A program made the translations under genes and the position numbers. The notes under the pieces are model-generated. The model ran no database searches. It saw only the letters and a program-made list of their open reading frames with translations, and had not been told where the DNA came from. A DNA stretch of 64,000 bases from Ascarosepion bandense (lineage: Eukaryota > Mollusca > Cephalopoda > Sepiida > Sepiidae): contig JBBBDQ010001269.1 of NCBI GenBank assembly GCA_037127315.1, forward strand, positions 1,987,001-2,051,000. The letters are read 5' to 3'. Every line of letters begins with the position of its first letter. The first letter of the stretch is position 1. This document shows positions 1 through 10,498 of this stretch, piece by piece.

Positions 1-282
1 ATACTGGACAGAAAGCCCTTCGTCGTGAGAGCTATACAGGGTACGATGGACCAATTGTCATCTAAATTACACAAAAATGAAAATAACACCCATTTTAACA
101 AATATATCTACAAAATATCTTGAAATACTAAAGAGTAAATTTATTCAATAAAATCACCAATGAATTCAGCCTTGGCATCCAGAAGATTTTGGAATCTCCG
201 CCATCTCTTCTAGACGGTCTCTTTGATTAATTTTGGGAAAGCTGAAATAATGTTTGCCTTCAGTTCGTTTTTATGTTGCATA

Positions 283-1045
283 AGTATAGCCCGGCGTTGC
301 TCGGGTGTAATGAAAGCTTTAAAACTAATCCATGGTCCTGGTGCTCAGACTCATTGGACGTTGGCACGAAAGACTAAAAAACAATAGTTGTTTCTAGTTA
401 AAGCGAAACTGTAGACTGAAAGAAAAATGAATGGATGTAAGTCAAATTTTGATTTGCTGGTATCGATATCAAATAAGATTTTTCGTCTTAAACTGAATTT
501 TGAATGCTAAATAAGTCCTCTGAGTAAATGCTATCATGGCTGAGACTAAGAACTACAATTATACCTACTTAGAGCCAAACCCGAAGCAAAAATTAAAATA
601 AAAGGGCTGAAAAAGATACAGACATACAGGCAGATAAAGAAACGCACACACACACACACACACACACACAGACATCTTGCCTTTTCTATATATATATATA
701 TATATATATATTATCGATTTTCTGCACTATTGTAAGAACTGCAACATTGAAACTTCTGAATATCGTTTCTTATGGCTTTGTCTATAAGTGTATCTAATTT
801 GATTAAAATCGGACCACTCCTTCTATAACACGATCTTTTCGATTATCGATTTTCGATATTTATAGGGGATACCTCGACACAAAATCTATCTAAGAACATT
901 CGCAGACGCTTATTGTACAACTGTGTAAATTTTCAAGAAAATCGGTTCAGCCGTTTTGGAGTCTATAGTTAACGGACACACACACACACAGACTCACAGA
1001 CACATACATACACAGACAAAATTCCATTTATAAATATGTTTAGAT
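283..1045 (+). mobile_element. Interspersed repeat R1, copy 1, nested in the transposase relic
   Basis: Begins with a GC-rich snapback (TAGCCCGGCGTTGCTCGGGT) and ends near TTCCATTTATAAATATG. Just before the 3' end lies the motif ATCGGTTCAGCCGTTTTGGAG, followed by a CA-rich run. A second copy with the same two ends lies at 39066-39806. No coding frame is visible. This kind of 3' tail is common in non-autonomous repeats and RTE-type LINE tails of invertebrates, so a retroposon origin is likely but unproven. It is younger than the transposase relic it interrupts. Confidence 0.65.
643..712. repeat. Microsatellites (CA)n and (TA)n inside repeat R1
   Basis: A (CA)n run at about 643-672 is followed, after a short spacer, by (TA)n at about 687-712. 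Copy 2 of R1 has a TA run at the same internal position (39442-39475), so the tract is part of the element. Confidence 0.9.
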
Positions 1046-1345
1046 GAGTTTTGTTAGTCTCTCGTTCAACGATATAATGCACTTACTAATCAAGGGTGCT
1101 GCAGTCTGGAGATTTAGGTAACCAGATGTAAGATGTGATCTGGCCGCAGTCATTGTCTCACATGACTGGGTTCTCTTGTTTGTGTGGCATGGTGCAGAGT
1201 CTTGTGGCTAGGCGTAGGTCTTCTAGCTGCTACACTCCTGACCCAGAGCAGCATTACGCACTTGATGAAGGACACCGTGTTGAGTCTGAGACCCTTACGA
1301 ACAAATTATTTTGGTTACTGGTAGTTATTGTGATAAAACGTTTAC

Positions 1346-2974
1346 TTATTTTCAGGTAACCTCGTTCTTTAATCATAATTCCAAAGTCATGATCAAGATG
1401 ATAAGGCGGTGGTTATCTTCATTGTAATTTGGCGAAACGTGGGCGAAAGATTCTCGTCTGTGTCAAGTAAAACGATCTGATTTGGACTGGCATTTTGACA
1501 TCGGTTCCTCTCTGTAGCTCGTCTTTTCTATACATGGCGATCATGACTTCCCACAAGATCCTCTGTTCTGTGACTGTTTCTCCCTATGTTAAAACTCACA
1601 CCCGTCGTAACACCGACCATTCACATATGCTCTTCAGATAAGCTGTTCGCTGATTTCCCTAATCTCTCCTAATACTAACTTGCCTCGTGACGGTTAAGTG
1701 TTCATGCCTTTATTCCTTACTTTGTTTACGTAATGTCAGCTGTCCTTTCCTGATCCTTAGTAGATGTGAATTTTCTGTTGTCACTTAATTTTCCTTATTT
1801 TATATTCGTTTCGTCCATGTGTGACTCTCGACTGCCAGGCTGGTTGGTTCGCTGGTTCGAGAACGGAGCTTGTTGCGATGATGATGCCCAGACTGCACCA
1901 GTTATGATGACACTTTCGGGCCGCTAGATGCGATGATCTCGTCACAGTAGCTGGTCCTCAAGACGTCTATTACAACAACGAACTCACTGCCCACGCTGTT
2001 CTTTGATCTCAAAAAGTCACATTGTGTAATCCCGGTAGCCGTATTTCTACCATATCCAGACCGGACACTTGTGTACACTTGTGGTTAAAATAAAATAATT
2101 ATGGCACAAAAAAAAAAAATGAACAAGTAAACAGACACCTGGATGAGTTACGAAAGAAAGTCTTTATAATAATAATAATAATAAATAATTAATTACAAAA
2201 GCAAAAAATACAATTGTCTAATTTCAAGTTTACAACGGAGAGAAGAGCTTTCAATCTTCAAATAAAAATAAGGCCTTTCTTAGTTCCATTAAAATTATCA
2301 GAGCTTTCAATAATCAGGCTGTCAATTCTCCAGATAGAAAAACACGTCTCTTCGGCCTTTATCAAACTCTACACAGAAAACCGCAAAACAGTGCGACGTG
2401 GCGGCGGAAGGTGGGTGGGCGTCGCTTGGTCTTCGTCGCCTGAAAATCTATCCCATAATCTACATTTATCTCTCTGAGTCTCCATTTTTATAGTCATTCC
2501 CAATCCTCTTGGGGGATCTATCCGACCAATGAGTTTATTTTCCACCCACACGATTTACGGGGAGCCATGGCTCGACGAATGAAATATCAACAGCTCACAT
2601 GACGTAATGCCTTTCTGTCTATTTTTTTCTTTCAATTATATCATCTGTTTTTCGATTTTAGAATCTGTTCCCAGGAATAATGTTTGAGGTTTTAACCCTA
2701 CCTGACCTCATCATGGAAGTCCTGACGTTTTGTTATGTCTGCAGCCATTTTTCAAACTTTCACTTGGCTCAAAACAGTTCGTTTCGTTTCCCAATTATCA
2801 GTTAATTTCTCTATTCTCTGGATTTTACGAGTACATAATCATATTAAAAATAGTTTTTTTACGTAAGCTCACATCGCGGATTACAATAAAACACAGTAAC
2901 AATACCACTAACATCAATTTCTCTCCCTCCATTGTATTAAACCAAAACCGGCGTGTAAATAGTCGATTTGAGTA
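1346..2974. other. No gene; weak repeat with A-rich end at 1905-2125
   Basis: No coherent reading frame or recognised family. The part around 1930-2040 resembles, at perhaps two-thirds identity, the reverse complement of 42400-42560 (shared phrase ACAGTAGCTGGTC), so a dispersed repeat is likely. It ends in an A-rich stretch at about 2108-2120. A short (ATA)n run follows at about 2167-2184. Confidence 0.4.
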
Positions 2975-3500
2975 ACCATCTGTAGAACTACGTTTCTGCT
3001 GTGTGTAGTTTTCTCCTCATTCAGAGAAAGATTGTCCAGCATTCACTGCCACTTGATGATGGATAACATACAGGGATTCAGCATCCTTCTCTTTATTTCT
3101 AACACTTTTTTCCAGTTTCTCAGAATGTGGCTTAGCTTTAAAAATGTTTTTTTCGCTGATCCAATTCGCGTTCGAATCTCGGCGTCGCATTTGCCATCCT
3201 TTGTTAAAACGCTTAATCATCAGCTCCTGCTTGAAGCTTTTATCTCCAATTCGTAAGTCGTATCTTCAGCTTGTTCTGGTTTTGATTATCCAATTTTCTG
3301 TCTTCTTGCAGTTGTTTTTTTCCCTCGTCTTCATCTACCAATCTGTCTAGAAGGTCCTAGTGAGTTTTTTTTTATGAGTCGGCCATCATCACAGTGTCAT
3401 TTGGGTGTCTACTATTAATAAATATGATAATAAATCCGGTAGAATCTTCAGTTCCCTTAGGATAGAGTCGTTGGAGAGTTTGAGTAAATACGCCACGCGA
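2975..3500 (-). mobile_element. RTE-like LINE fragment (RT C-terminal part)
   Basis: Read on the minus strand, this matches the middle of the RTE-like ORF seen elsewhere in the window. It contains a degenerate version of the ADDTV...ADT...DLL block that follows the RT active site, then the region upstream of the YVMSVLQYGSECW block. Frameshifts and stops are frequent. It is a partial, non-functional copy. Family assignment rests on alignment by eye with the better copies at 8530-9835 and 27077-27700. Confidence 0.6.
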
Positions 3501-3619
3501 TTGTTTTTTTTTTTTAATTGTATACAGGCGGTTTGTTGCTAGTATAAGTTCTGGATTATTTTAATATTTTTCCTAAATAAATCAAGTTTACCATTTCAAA
3601 CATTTCTTTTTCTAGTACT
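3501..3619. other. Short AT-rich stretch without recognised content
   Basis: T-rich sequence between two LINE fragments. No motif recognised. Confidence 0.5.
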
Positions 3620-4316
3620 TTATCAAATTAGTCGAATCCATTGCTAAATCCGCAGCTATGAAAGTCGGCTCTCTGTGCAGGGCCAGGAAATTCTTTCCGC
3701 CTGAATCTATCCTGCAATTATATAAATCCACCATCCGCCCGTGTATTGAGTACTGCTGCCACATCTGGTCGGGTGCCCCTTCTATTCTCCTCAGGGTTCT
3801 TGACAAAATACAGCGAAGAATCTGTAATGTGATTGATACCGACTTGGCTGACCGCCTGCAGTATCTCTCTCACCGGCGTGACGTGGCTTCCCTGTGCCTC
3901 TTCTATAAATATTTTCATGGCTTCTTCTCTGACGAAATTAAATCACTGGTGCCCCCTAGATGTGAATTTGCACGAGATACTAGATTGGCAACTAGGTCCC
4001 ACCCTTTTACAGTGAAACCGATGAAATGTAACCGCAATTTCTACTCCAACAGCTTTTTTCTCGCACTTACCGCCTGTGGAATTCCCTACCGCATGCTTGA
4101 TTCCCTGACGGCTACAACCTCCAGGAGTTTAAATGTAAAGTCAATAGACACCTCCTAATACAATAACTCACATCCACTCTCTCCAACTCTCTCCCTATTT
4201 ACATCCTAAGTCGTCTATCACCCTCCTTCTTACATTTCCTATACCAAATCCCTCTATGTAACCCCCTGCGCTATAGTGGCAGTGGAATGCCTTGCTTGGG
4301 GTGACACTATTAAAAA
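3620..4316 (+). mobile_element. Jockey/CR1-superfamily LINE, 3' fragment with tail
   Basis: Encodes the C-terminal region of the same ORF2 that is better preserved at 35252-36910. Visible blocks are ESIAKSAAMKVGSLCRARKF, IRPCIEYCCHIWSG and LSHRRDVASLCLFYKYFHGF. The frame is lost at about 4070, where the RLWNSLPH block should be. The 3' end carries the family tail (CCCTGCGCTATAGTGGCAG then GCCTTGCTTGGGGTGA and an A-run) at about 4258-4316. It is a 5'-truncated dead copy, as usual for LINEs. The exact clade is not resolvable by eye. Confidence 0.8.
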
Positions 4317-4675
4317 AACGCATTTGCATCATTTTCTAAGCATAGATATAGACCTTGATGCATCTTTATTATTATTTAATATTCTTGCAACCATAAATAT
4401 TGCATTTCCTGCATTTTCTTTAACAAAACCATGTTGTACTTGTCATATCTTTGAACTACTTCTCATGATCTTTTCCAAATAAATCTAGATTTCAGACCAG
4501 TTCCAATTGATCTTTGTGTCGTATCCTGTCAAATGCATAGTCTATAAAACGTAAGTGCAAAGGCTTATGCATTTGTATCGCTCCCTCTGATAGCATTAAA
4601 ATCAAGATCATCTCATTTCTTGTCCCGGTTTCTTTGACGAAACCAAATTGTTTATGTTCCAAGGAGGAAAGCAAA
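4317..4675 (-). mobile_element. Two overlapping RTE-like LINE scraps
   Basis: On the minus strand two pieces of the same RT region occur in succession. One reads KQFGFVKETGTRN followed by FIDYAFD (4490-4674). The next reads HGFVKENAGNAIFM (about 4330-4475). Both correspond to the block before and at the RT motif FIDYAKAFD of the copy at 8571-8903. The repetition suggests two independent insertions or a local duplication. Confidence 0.55.
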
Positions 4676-4769
4676 TATTAGAGCAAATGGAAATACTTCA
4701 GCGAACAGAAGAATATGTAACCTATATGATTGGCTTAGGCAAATAGATGTCAGACTGGCGTTTGAGAAG

Positions 4770-4855
4770 ATTAATATGAGAAAGACCTATTAAGGATAGG
4801 GAGATGTGGAAAGTCATGATCGCCAAAGTTTAAGAGTAACATGACACAAAGACGA
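4770..4855 (+). mobile_element. RTE-like LINE 3' terminus leading into the GAA array
   Basis: The phrase GGATAGGGAGATGTGGAAAG, followed by TCATGATCGCC, is the conserved end of the RTE-like ORF (compare 57812-57870). In intact copies that end is followed by GGACATGGCACATAGAAGAAG. Here the equivalent of the stop region is decayed and runs directly into the purine array. Confidence 0.6.
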
Positions 4856-5635
4856 AGAGAAACAACAACAAAAACAACAGCAACAACAATAACAAGAACT
4901 AGAAGAAAAAGCAAAAGAAGAAGAAGAATAACTAGAAGAACTAGAAGAAGAAGAAGAGGAAGAAGAAGAAGAATATTAAGAAGAACTAGAAGGAGAAGAA
5001 GAATTAGAAGAAGTCGAAAAAGAAGAATTAGAAGAAGACGAAGAAGAAGTTGAAGAAGAAGAAGAAGTCGAAGATCTAAAAGAAGATGAATTAGAAGAAG
5101 AAGAAGCGGAAGAAGAAGAAGAATTAGAAGAAGAAAAGAAAGAAGAGGAAGAATTAGAAGAAGACAAAGAAGAATTAGAAGAAGAGGAAGAAGACAAAGA
5201 ATTAGAAGGAGACGAAAAAGAAGAATTAGAAGAAGAAGTATTAGAAGAAGTCGAAAAAGAAGAATTAGAAGAAGACGAAGAAGAATTAGAAGAAGAAGAA
5301 TTAGAAGAAGAAGAATTATAAGAAGAAGAACTAGAAGAATAAGAAGAAGAAGCGGAAGAAGAAGAAGAATTAGAAGAAGAAAAGAAAGAAGAGGAAGAAT
5401 TAGAAGAAGACAAAGAAGAATTAGAAGAAGTGGAAGAAGACAAAGAATTAGAAGGAGACGAAAAAGAAGAAGAATTCGAAGAAGAAAAATTAGAAGAAAA
5501 AGAGGAAGAAGAAGAATTAGAAGAAGAAGAAAAAGAAGAACTAGAACAAGAAGAAGAATTAAAACAAAACGTCAAAGAAGAAGACGATAAAGAAGAAGAA
5601 GAATTAAAAGAAGAATAAGATTGAATAAAAACTAC
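4843..5635. repeat. Long GAA/GAATTA-type purine repeat array
   Basis: About 0.8 kb built of GAA triplets with regular interruptions such as GAATTAGAA, so nearly all purine on the plus strand. Open frames on both strands across it are low-complexity artefacts (Glu/Lys-rich on plus, Ser-rich on minus). A larger-scale duplication is visible: the segment around 5096-5220 recurs at about 5343-5465. Such tracts can adopt triplex (H-DNA) structure; that is general knowledge, not shown here. Confidence 0.95.
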
Positions 5636-6043
5636 AAGAACAAGAAGAGGAATCTCTTGGCAACGCCTAAATGATCTAAGGCTCGAGGTTTTTCTTTTAA
5701 AATCTTATTATTAATATTTACTTCGTCTCCACACTAACACGTGATATGACACAAGGTCAAGTTTAATGTGGTGAACCCGAACGCGTACGTTTGAGCTAGG
5801 AGAAAAAACTACCAAGCCTCATCATCATTCGGTTGCATTAGTCTCAATAGCGACCACCGATCCACCCCTCTAATGCATTAGGGTGGTTTAACGTCAAGCA
5901 TCTGTTACCCGGAACAGGGCACCTTTCGGTGTCTATTTTCTCAGAAGTATATCTGTTCTCGGGCAGAGACACAGCTGAGCCGAAGACAGAGATGCAAGTC
6001 AGCATCGATCATATTGCAGATTATCCGTTATATTATCCGAGGA
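5636..6043. other. No gene recognised
   Basis: Unique-looking sequence with one GC-richer block around 5840-5990. No motif or reading frame matched. It may be part of an uncharacterised repeat. Confidence 0.4.
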
Positions 6044-6275
6044 GAATAGCAGGGGCACCCGACCAAATGTGGCTGTAGTACTCAATACACGGGCGGATGG
6101 TAGATTTATAGATGTGCAGGATGGACTCAGGCGGTAAGAATTTCCTGGCCCTGCGCAGAGAATCGACGTTTATAGCAGCGGATTTAGCAATGGATTCGAT
6201 ATAGTCATTCTACCTGAGGTCCGCTGAGAGTATGAGGCAAAGGAGGCGTACTGTTTTACTCTCAGGGAGGTAGGC
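6044..6275 (-). mobile_element. Jockey-like LINE fragment
   Basis: The minus strand reads through the family block from the LRADLR-like region (about 6215-6270) through RKFLPPES to PSIRPCIEYY and the SGAPAILL region (about 6045). It is the same region as 36330-36530 on the plus strand. Truncated on both sides and not functional. Confidence 0.65.
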
Positions 6276-6284
6276 CTGTGGAGT

Positions 6285-6751
6285 TCACATTCGTTTGCGC
6301 CTAGCTTCTTAGGCAGTACTATGAAAATCGATTGACTTAGTTCTTCTGGTATATCACCATTGTTGTAGACTTAATTTATTATTTCTGTAATTTTATATAC
6401 GCCGAAATTGTCTAAAACTGTAGCATATCGATTGAAATTTCGTCTGGTCCAGCTGCTTTTTTCTATTCAGTTTAGCCACTGCAGCTTCCACTTCGGATTT
6501 CAATATTATTGGTCTGTTAGTATTTCTGTGTATTGTTGTTTGCCCTCTCGTGTCGTAGAAGAGATCACCTATATATTCTTTTGACCTCTAAAGAAGTTCC
6601 TATTTCTCTAATATGACCGTTCCATTTTTGGATTTTATAAATTCTCTTCTTATACACAATGTTGATGTTTCTATTTGTGCTGTGAGTTCTTTAAATTTTG
6701 TTATGCATCTATTAATCGTGCGCCGTTTCTACCCATTTATCGTTGAACCAT
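6285..6751 (-). mobile_element. RTE-like LINE fragment A (pre-RT region)
   Basis: The minus strand contains the block before the RT domain: a KAAGPDE-like phrase (about 6440-6460) preceded by an E-V-E-A-A-V-A-like stretch. It ends at a phrase equivalent to ALPKKLGANE (about 6288-6310). The same segment is repeated in fragment B (6752-7090) and partly in 7095-7835, all in one orientation. Confidence 0.6.
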
Positions 6752-7090
6752 TTCACAATCGTTTGCGCCTAGCTTCTTGGGCAGCGCTATGAAAATTGAT
6801 CTGCTTAGATATTCAAATTATTTTACCGTTGTTGTAGATTTCATTTATAATTTCTAGAATTTCGAAATCGTCTAATGCTGCCATCATCTCCGTTACAATC
6901 TCGTCTGGTCCAGCTGCTTTGTACCTATTCAGTTCGGCCAGCGCAGCTTCTACTTCGGTTTTAATATTGCTGGTCTGTCGGTATTTCTGTGTGTTGCCGG
7001 TTGCTCCCTTTGTCGTGGAAAATTTCCGATGTTTCGTATCATCGCTGAAGTATTTTTCTTTTTATCAAATATGAACGTTCTGCCCCTAGA
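6752..7090 (-). mobile_element. RTE-like LINE fragment B (pre-RT region)
   Basis: A second copy of the segment in fragment A. On the minus strand it reads LNRYKAAGPDEIV and ends with the ALPKKLGA-like phrase at about 6755-6785. Fragments A and B stop at nearly the same point of the element. Confidence 0.6.
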
Positions 7091-7094
7091 TTTT

Positions 7095-7835
7095 TATTGT
7101 TGTTAATTTTCAGGATTTTGTCTCCGCCGAAATCGTCTAATGTTGCCAGCATCTCCATAACAATGACTTCTGGTCCAGCTGCTTTGTTTCTATTCAGTTT
7201 AACCATTGCAGCTTCCACTTTAGATCTTATTATTTACGGTCCGTCAATATCTGTGCATTGTCAGTTGCTCTCTCTTGTCTTGGAAGGAATCCATTGCTGA
7301 AGTATTTTCTTATTCTCTAATATGAGCATTCTATCGTTGGAATTTATTTATCCTGTTGAAGAACATATTGTTTGTTCTCTAGTTTTGCACATATGTCTTT
7401 GAGCCATTCCACTTTAGTCTGTCTGCATTTTTTCTTTATTTTCTTGTTTACTTTCTTGGCATTTCTAACGTTTTTTGCATCAAGTCGAGAATAGTCTTCT
7501 GTGGTCTTGAAACCAGGTGTTCGTTGTTACCTGGTCCTTCGCTGGGCATCACTGGAGCAATTTTTCTCTTCGATGATTGCGGTTTCCGAGTCTGAAATTA
7601 CCAACTTTTATCCCTTCCCTCTCCTTAACTACCTTGGCTTTTAAATTTCCCATTATGTTTCTAATTCACTGCGATTTATACTGGACATTTATGTTTTTTG
7701 GTATCGAGTCGAAAGATTATATTTCCTCCTCAGTGCTTTGCGTTGTCGGTGCATACACCACTACAGCAGTTTTGCTGAAGAGATTTCCTTTAAGTTTCAT
7801 TAACAGAACTCTTTCGAATATCTTACAATATACCT
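7095..7835 (-). mobile_element. RTE-like LINE: apurinic-type endonuclease domain and linker
   Basis: This is the only part of the window where the N-terminal endonuclease of the RTE-like element is visible. On the minus strand, in order: VVVYAPTTQSTEEE (about 7735-7770), an IMGNLKAKV block equivalent to the MGDFNAKVG motif of AP-type endonucleases (about 7625-7655), GLGNRNHR then NTWFQ..RR (about 7500-7600), KKCRQTKVEWLKD (about 7400-7440) and LNRNKAAGPDE (about 7170-7205). The enzyme would nick target DNA to prime reverse transcription. Frameshifts and an Asp/Phe loss in the motif make it dead. Its order is collinear with the RT part at 8530-9835, which is on the other strand. Confidence 0.75.
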
Positions 7836-7859
7836 AAAGCAGTATTAACCGGAAAGCAA

Positions 7860-8455
7860 ACTTAATCTAAAATTTAGGTCTGCCTCCCATAAGCATGGAC
7901 CAAGCGAGTCTCCCTGAGAGCAATACACTGCGCCTCCTCGGCCTTGCCCTCTCTTCTGATCTCAAATGGAACCACTACATTGAGTCAATAGCTAAATATA
8001 CTGCTAAGAAGGTTTGGTCACTGTGTCAGGCCAGGATGTTTTTCCCGCCTGAATCTATCCTGCATAGATACAAATCAACCATCCGTTCGTGCATGGAATA
8101 CTGCTGCCATATATGGTCAGGTGCTACCGCTGTTCGTCTCAGTGTACTTGACAAGCTCCAAAAGAGAATCAGTAATGCGATAGGTACCGACTTGGTGGCT
8201 CAACTCCAGCCACTTCTCCACCGACGAGATGTGGCCTCCTTTTGTCTGTTCTATAAATAATTTCATGCTTTCTGCTCCAACGAACTTGGTACCTCTGCAA
8301 CAGATGTTTACTCGTGCATCCTTCTCTTGTTCCTTTCTAACTGGTTCGTCTTTCTCTTCACTCTCTTCTACTTAATCTTTTTTATTCTTATGTAGACCCC
8401 TGCACATCAGTGGCATTACCGCCTTGCTCGGGGTGATACATTTAAAAAAAGTTAG
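7860..8455 (+). mobile_element. Jockey-like LINE 3' fragment with tail
   Basis: Open for 121 codons (7895-8257): MDQASLPESNTLRLLGLALS, then KVWSLCQARMFFPPESIL, EYCCHIWSGA and LHRRDVASFCLFYK. It is interrupted by a stop and then a deletion. The 3' tail (CCCTGCACATCAGTGGCATT, then GCCTTGCTCGGGGTGATA and A-rich) lies at 8395-8455. The tail variant matches the one at 12368-12450 and differs from the CAGTAGTGGCAGTGA variant at 37030, so at least two subfamilies are present. Confidence 0.85.
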
Positions 8456-8529
8456 CAAATGACCATGGATTCAGTCTTCTTCCGATAAATAAAAACAATT
8501 ATAACAAATAAAAGTATTTTTAAATAGTA

Positions 8530-9835
8530 GAATAATACTAGAAGACCTACGCAAGTCGATATTTATAGCATTGCCAAAAGGTCCAGGAGCAAACGAGTGT
8601 GAACTACACAGAACTATCAGCTTAATGATTCAAATTACAAAACTTATTGTGAGAATCCTGATGAATAGAGCGAGAAGCGGAATCAGGCCAGAGATAGGAC
8701 AGGAACAGTGCCGGTTCGTCAAGGACACTGGAACAAGGAACGCCATATTTATGATTAGGATGCTCTTCGAAACGGCAATACAAATGAAGAAGGACTTGTA
8801 CCTATGTTTTATTGATTATGCAAAGGCATTCGACAAAATACGACCCAAAGAATTGATGGAGATGCTTAGCAGCCTTGACATTTTTGGAAAGACATCAGAG
8901 TAATCAAGAATCTCCACTGGCAGCAAACTGCCTGCATACGGACAAGTAACGATTCCAGAAGATTTACAAAGATAGAAAGAGGTGTAAGACAAGTATGTTT
9001 CTTCTCACCGGATCTGTTCAAACTGTACAGCGAGAATATTTTGAGGACCCTAGATGCTACGTCAGAATTTGTTATTGGAGGCCACAACTTGAACAACATA
9101 AGGTATGCAGAGGATACAGTGCTGAGTGCAGACACGGAAAGAAAACTACAAGACCTCCTACAAAATGTAGCTGTGGAGAGTGACAAACATGGACTAAAAT
9201 AAACTTTAAGAAAACCGAATGCATGGGTATCAGCAAAAAAGTCAACCCAAAATGCCAAATACATGTGGGGAATAACAAAATCAAGCAAGTTCAGAAATTT
9301 AAATACCTAGGAAGTGTTGAGTAAAGTACTAAGACACAGGAACATTTTCATAGAAACAAAGAAGAGAGTGCTAAATTGCTATGTGATGTCAGTTCTTCAA
9401 TACGACAGTGGATTCTGGACAATATCATTGAAAATAAGGAAAAGAACTTGAAGCAGCGGAAATGTGGTTCTACAGAAGGATGCTGCGGATATCGTAAACC
9501 GAGCATGCGAGCAACGATGGGGTGTTGGAAAGAATGACAAAACGAAAAGAAAACTAATACTGAGCATCAGGTAGAGACAATTGAAGTTCCTGGACATGCA
9601 ATGAAGAAAGAGGGCTTGCAGAACCTGATACTGAGAGGCCAGATAGAAGGAAAAAGAGAGAGAGGAAGGCAGTGGATAACATATTTGAAGGGCCTGATCA
9701 GGTTGATGACGGAACGGGCGTTGCGAGGTGTAACAGGAGAAAACATAATAAGGGCCACCAGGGAGAGGGAGGCGTGGAGAAGCTTGATCGCCTACGTCCT
9801 GAAAGGACACGGCACATAAAAGAAGAAGAATCACA
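8530..9835 (+). mobile_element. RTE-like (BovB-type) LINE: RT to 3' end
   Basis: The longest RTE-like copy in the window. The RT core is open at 8571-8900: FVKDTGTRNAIFM, then LYLCFIDYAKAFDKI with the first catalytic Asp. Further blocks, with frameshifts between them, are a decayed VRQVCFFSPDLF region (about 8980-9015), a decayed RYAEDTVLSAD with the second active-site motif (about 9098-9130), KFKYLGSVE (9295-9320), NCYVMSVLQYDS (9373-9410) and the C-terminal KEGLQNLILRGQIEGKRERG to AYVLKGHGT (9607-9818). It ends with CACATAAAAGAAGAAGAA, which seeds GAA tails. Clade placement is from motif style and is inference. Confidence 0.85.
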
Positions 9836-10019
9836 TTCTAGTCGCTTCTAAATATTTGTTCCCTTTGTCTAACAAAGACCCCACCTTATTTTATTTTATT
9901 TCTTTTGATCAGTTCATCATAAGCAAGGTGGGAACACCACTAGTGCCCAGAAGTAAAGTGAAAGAAATTAGTGGGTACAGAGTTATTGAAGAAAAAATAA
10001 AAGATGAACGGGATTCAAG
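9836..10019. other. Spacer between two LINE fragments
   Basis: No recognised content. A 113-codon open frame at 9856-10194 runs through here into a minus-strand LINE fragment and is taken as spurious. Confidence 0.5.
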
Positions 10020-10295
10020 AATATATCAGACGGCAACTGACGTATTTAATATTTTGGAAATTGTAGCTTCAGGGAAGCAAGGAAACTTAAGGAATTTCCA
10101 CAGACGGAAAGTGCGAAAAAAGAAACTGAGAAGTATAAGTGTCGGTTATATTCAACTATTTAAACTACAAGATAATGGGACCTATGTGCCAATCTAGTAG
10201 CACGCTTAAATTTACGTGGACGGGGAACTAGGGAAAAAATTTCATCAGGGCAGTTGCCATGAAACTATTTTTAAAAGCAAATCTGTACTTTATAA
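10020..10295 (-). mobile_element. Jockey-like LINE fragment, near the ORF2 C-terminus
   Basis: The reverse complement aligns base by base with 36690-36890 and 56660-56860: an ARSHP/TRLATRSHPF-equivalent region, then the NRKFYSNSFFSR and WNSLPH regions. It is heavily diverged and full of stops. A similar minus-strand fragment lies at 54233-54440. Confidence 0.6.
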
Positions 10296-10498
10296 TGAAC
10301 GCACTTTAGTTTTTTTTAAGCAGAACGTAATTACTCTGACACTAAGAGCGTGATTGTCATTTTAATAAGGATAATATGCTCAAAACCTCGGTCACGATGA
10401 CTTGAACTTTGTGCTATTTTGAACAGTCTGTTCTACACAATTTCACTCACAAGAATGGTATTAACGTAAGGTATAGTTTCGAGATAAATCCAAATGTA

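Larger units (their letters stand above)
60..1345 (-). pseudogene. Tc1/mariner-superfamily transposase relic, copy 1 (split)
   Basis: On the minus strand, 60-280 reads (with breaks) as a transposase C-terminus: a stretch starting ELKANIISAF, then KRWRRFQ, ending DFIE and a stop. The upstream half lies at 1046-1345. Two further copies, at 11040-11545 and 33905-34600, share the same blocks, including the DFIE-stop end. A transposase of the IS630/Tc1/mariner group would carry out cut-and-paste DNA transposition. This copy has many stops and frameshifts and is dead. A separate repeat (283-1045) sits between the two halves. The exact family within the superfamily cannot be settled by eye. Confidence 0.6.

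Noticed and set aside
4841..5618. Long open frames (Arg/Lys/Glu-rich on plus, 199-aa Ser-rich on minus)
   Set aside because: Translations of a GAA repeat; length reflects lack of stops in the repeat, not a protein.
9856..10194. 113-aa plus-strand frame
   Set aside because: Its second half lies antisense to an alignable Jockey-like LINE fragment; no protein features.
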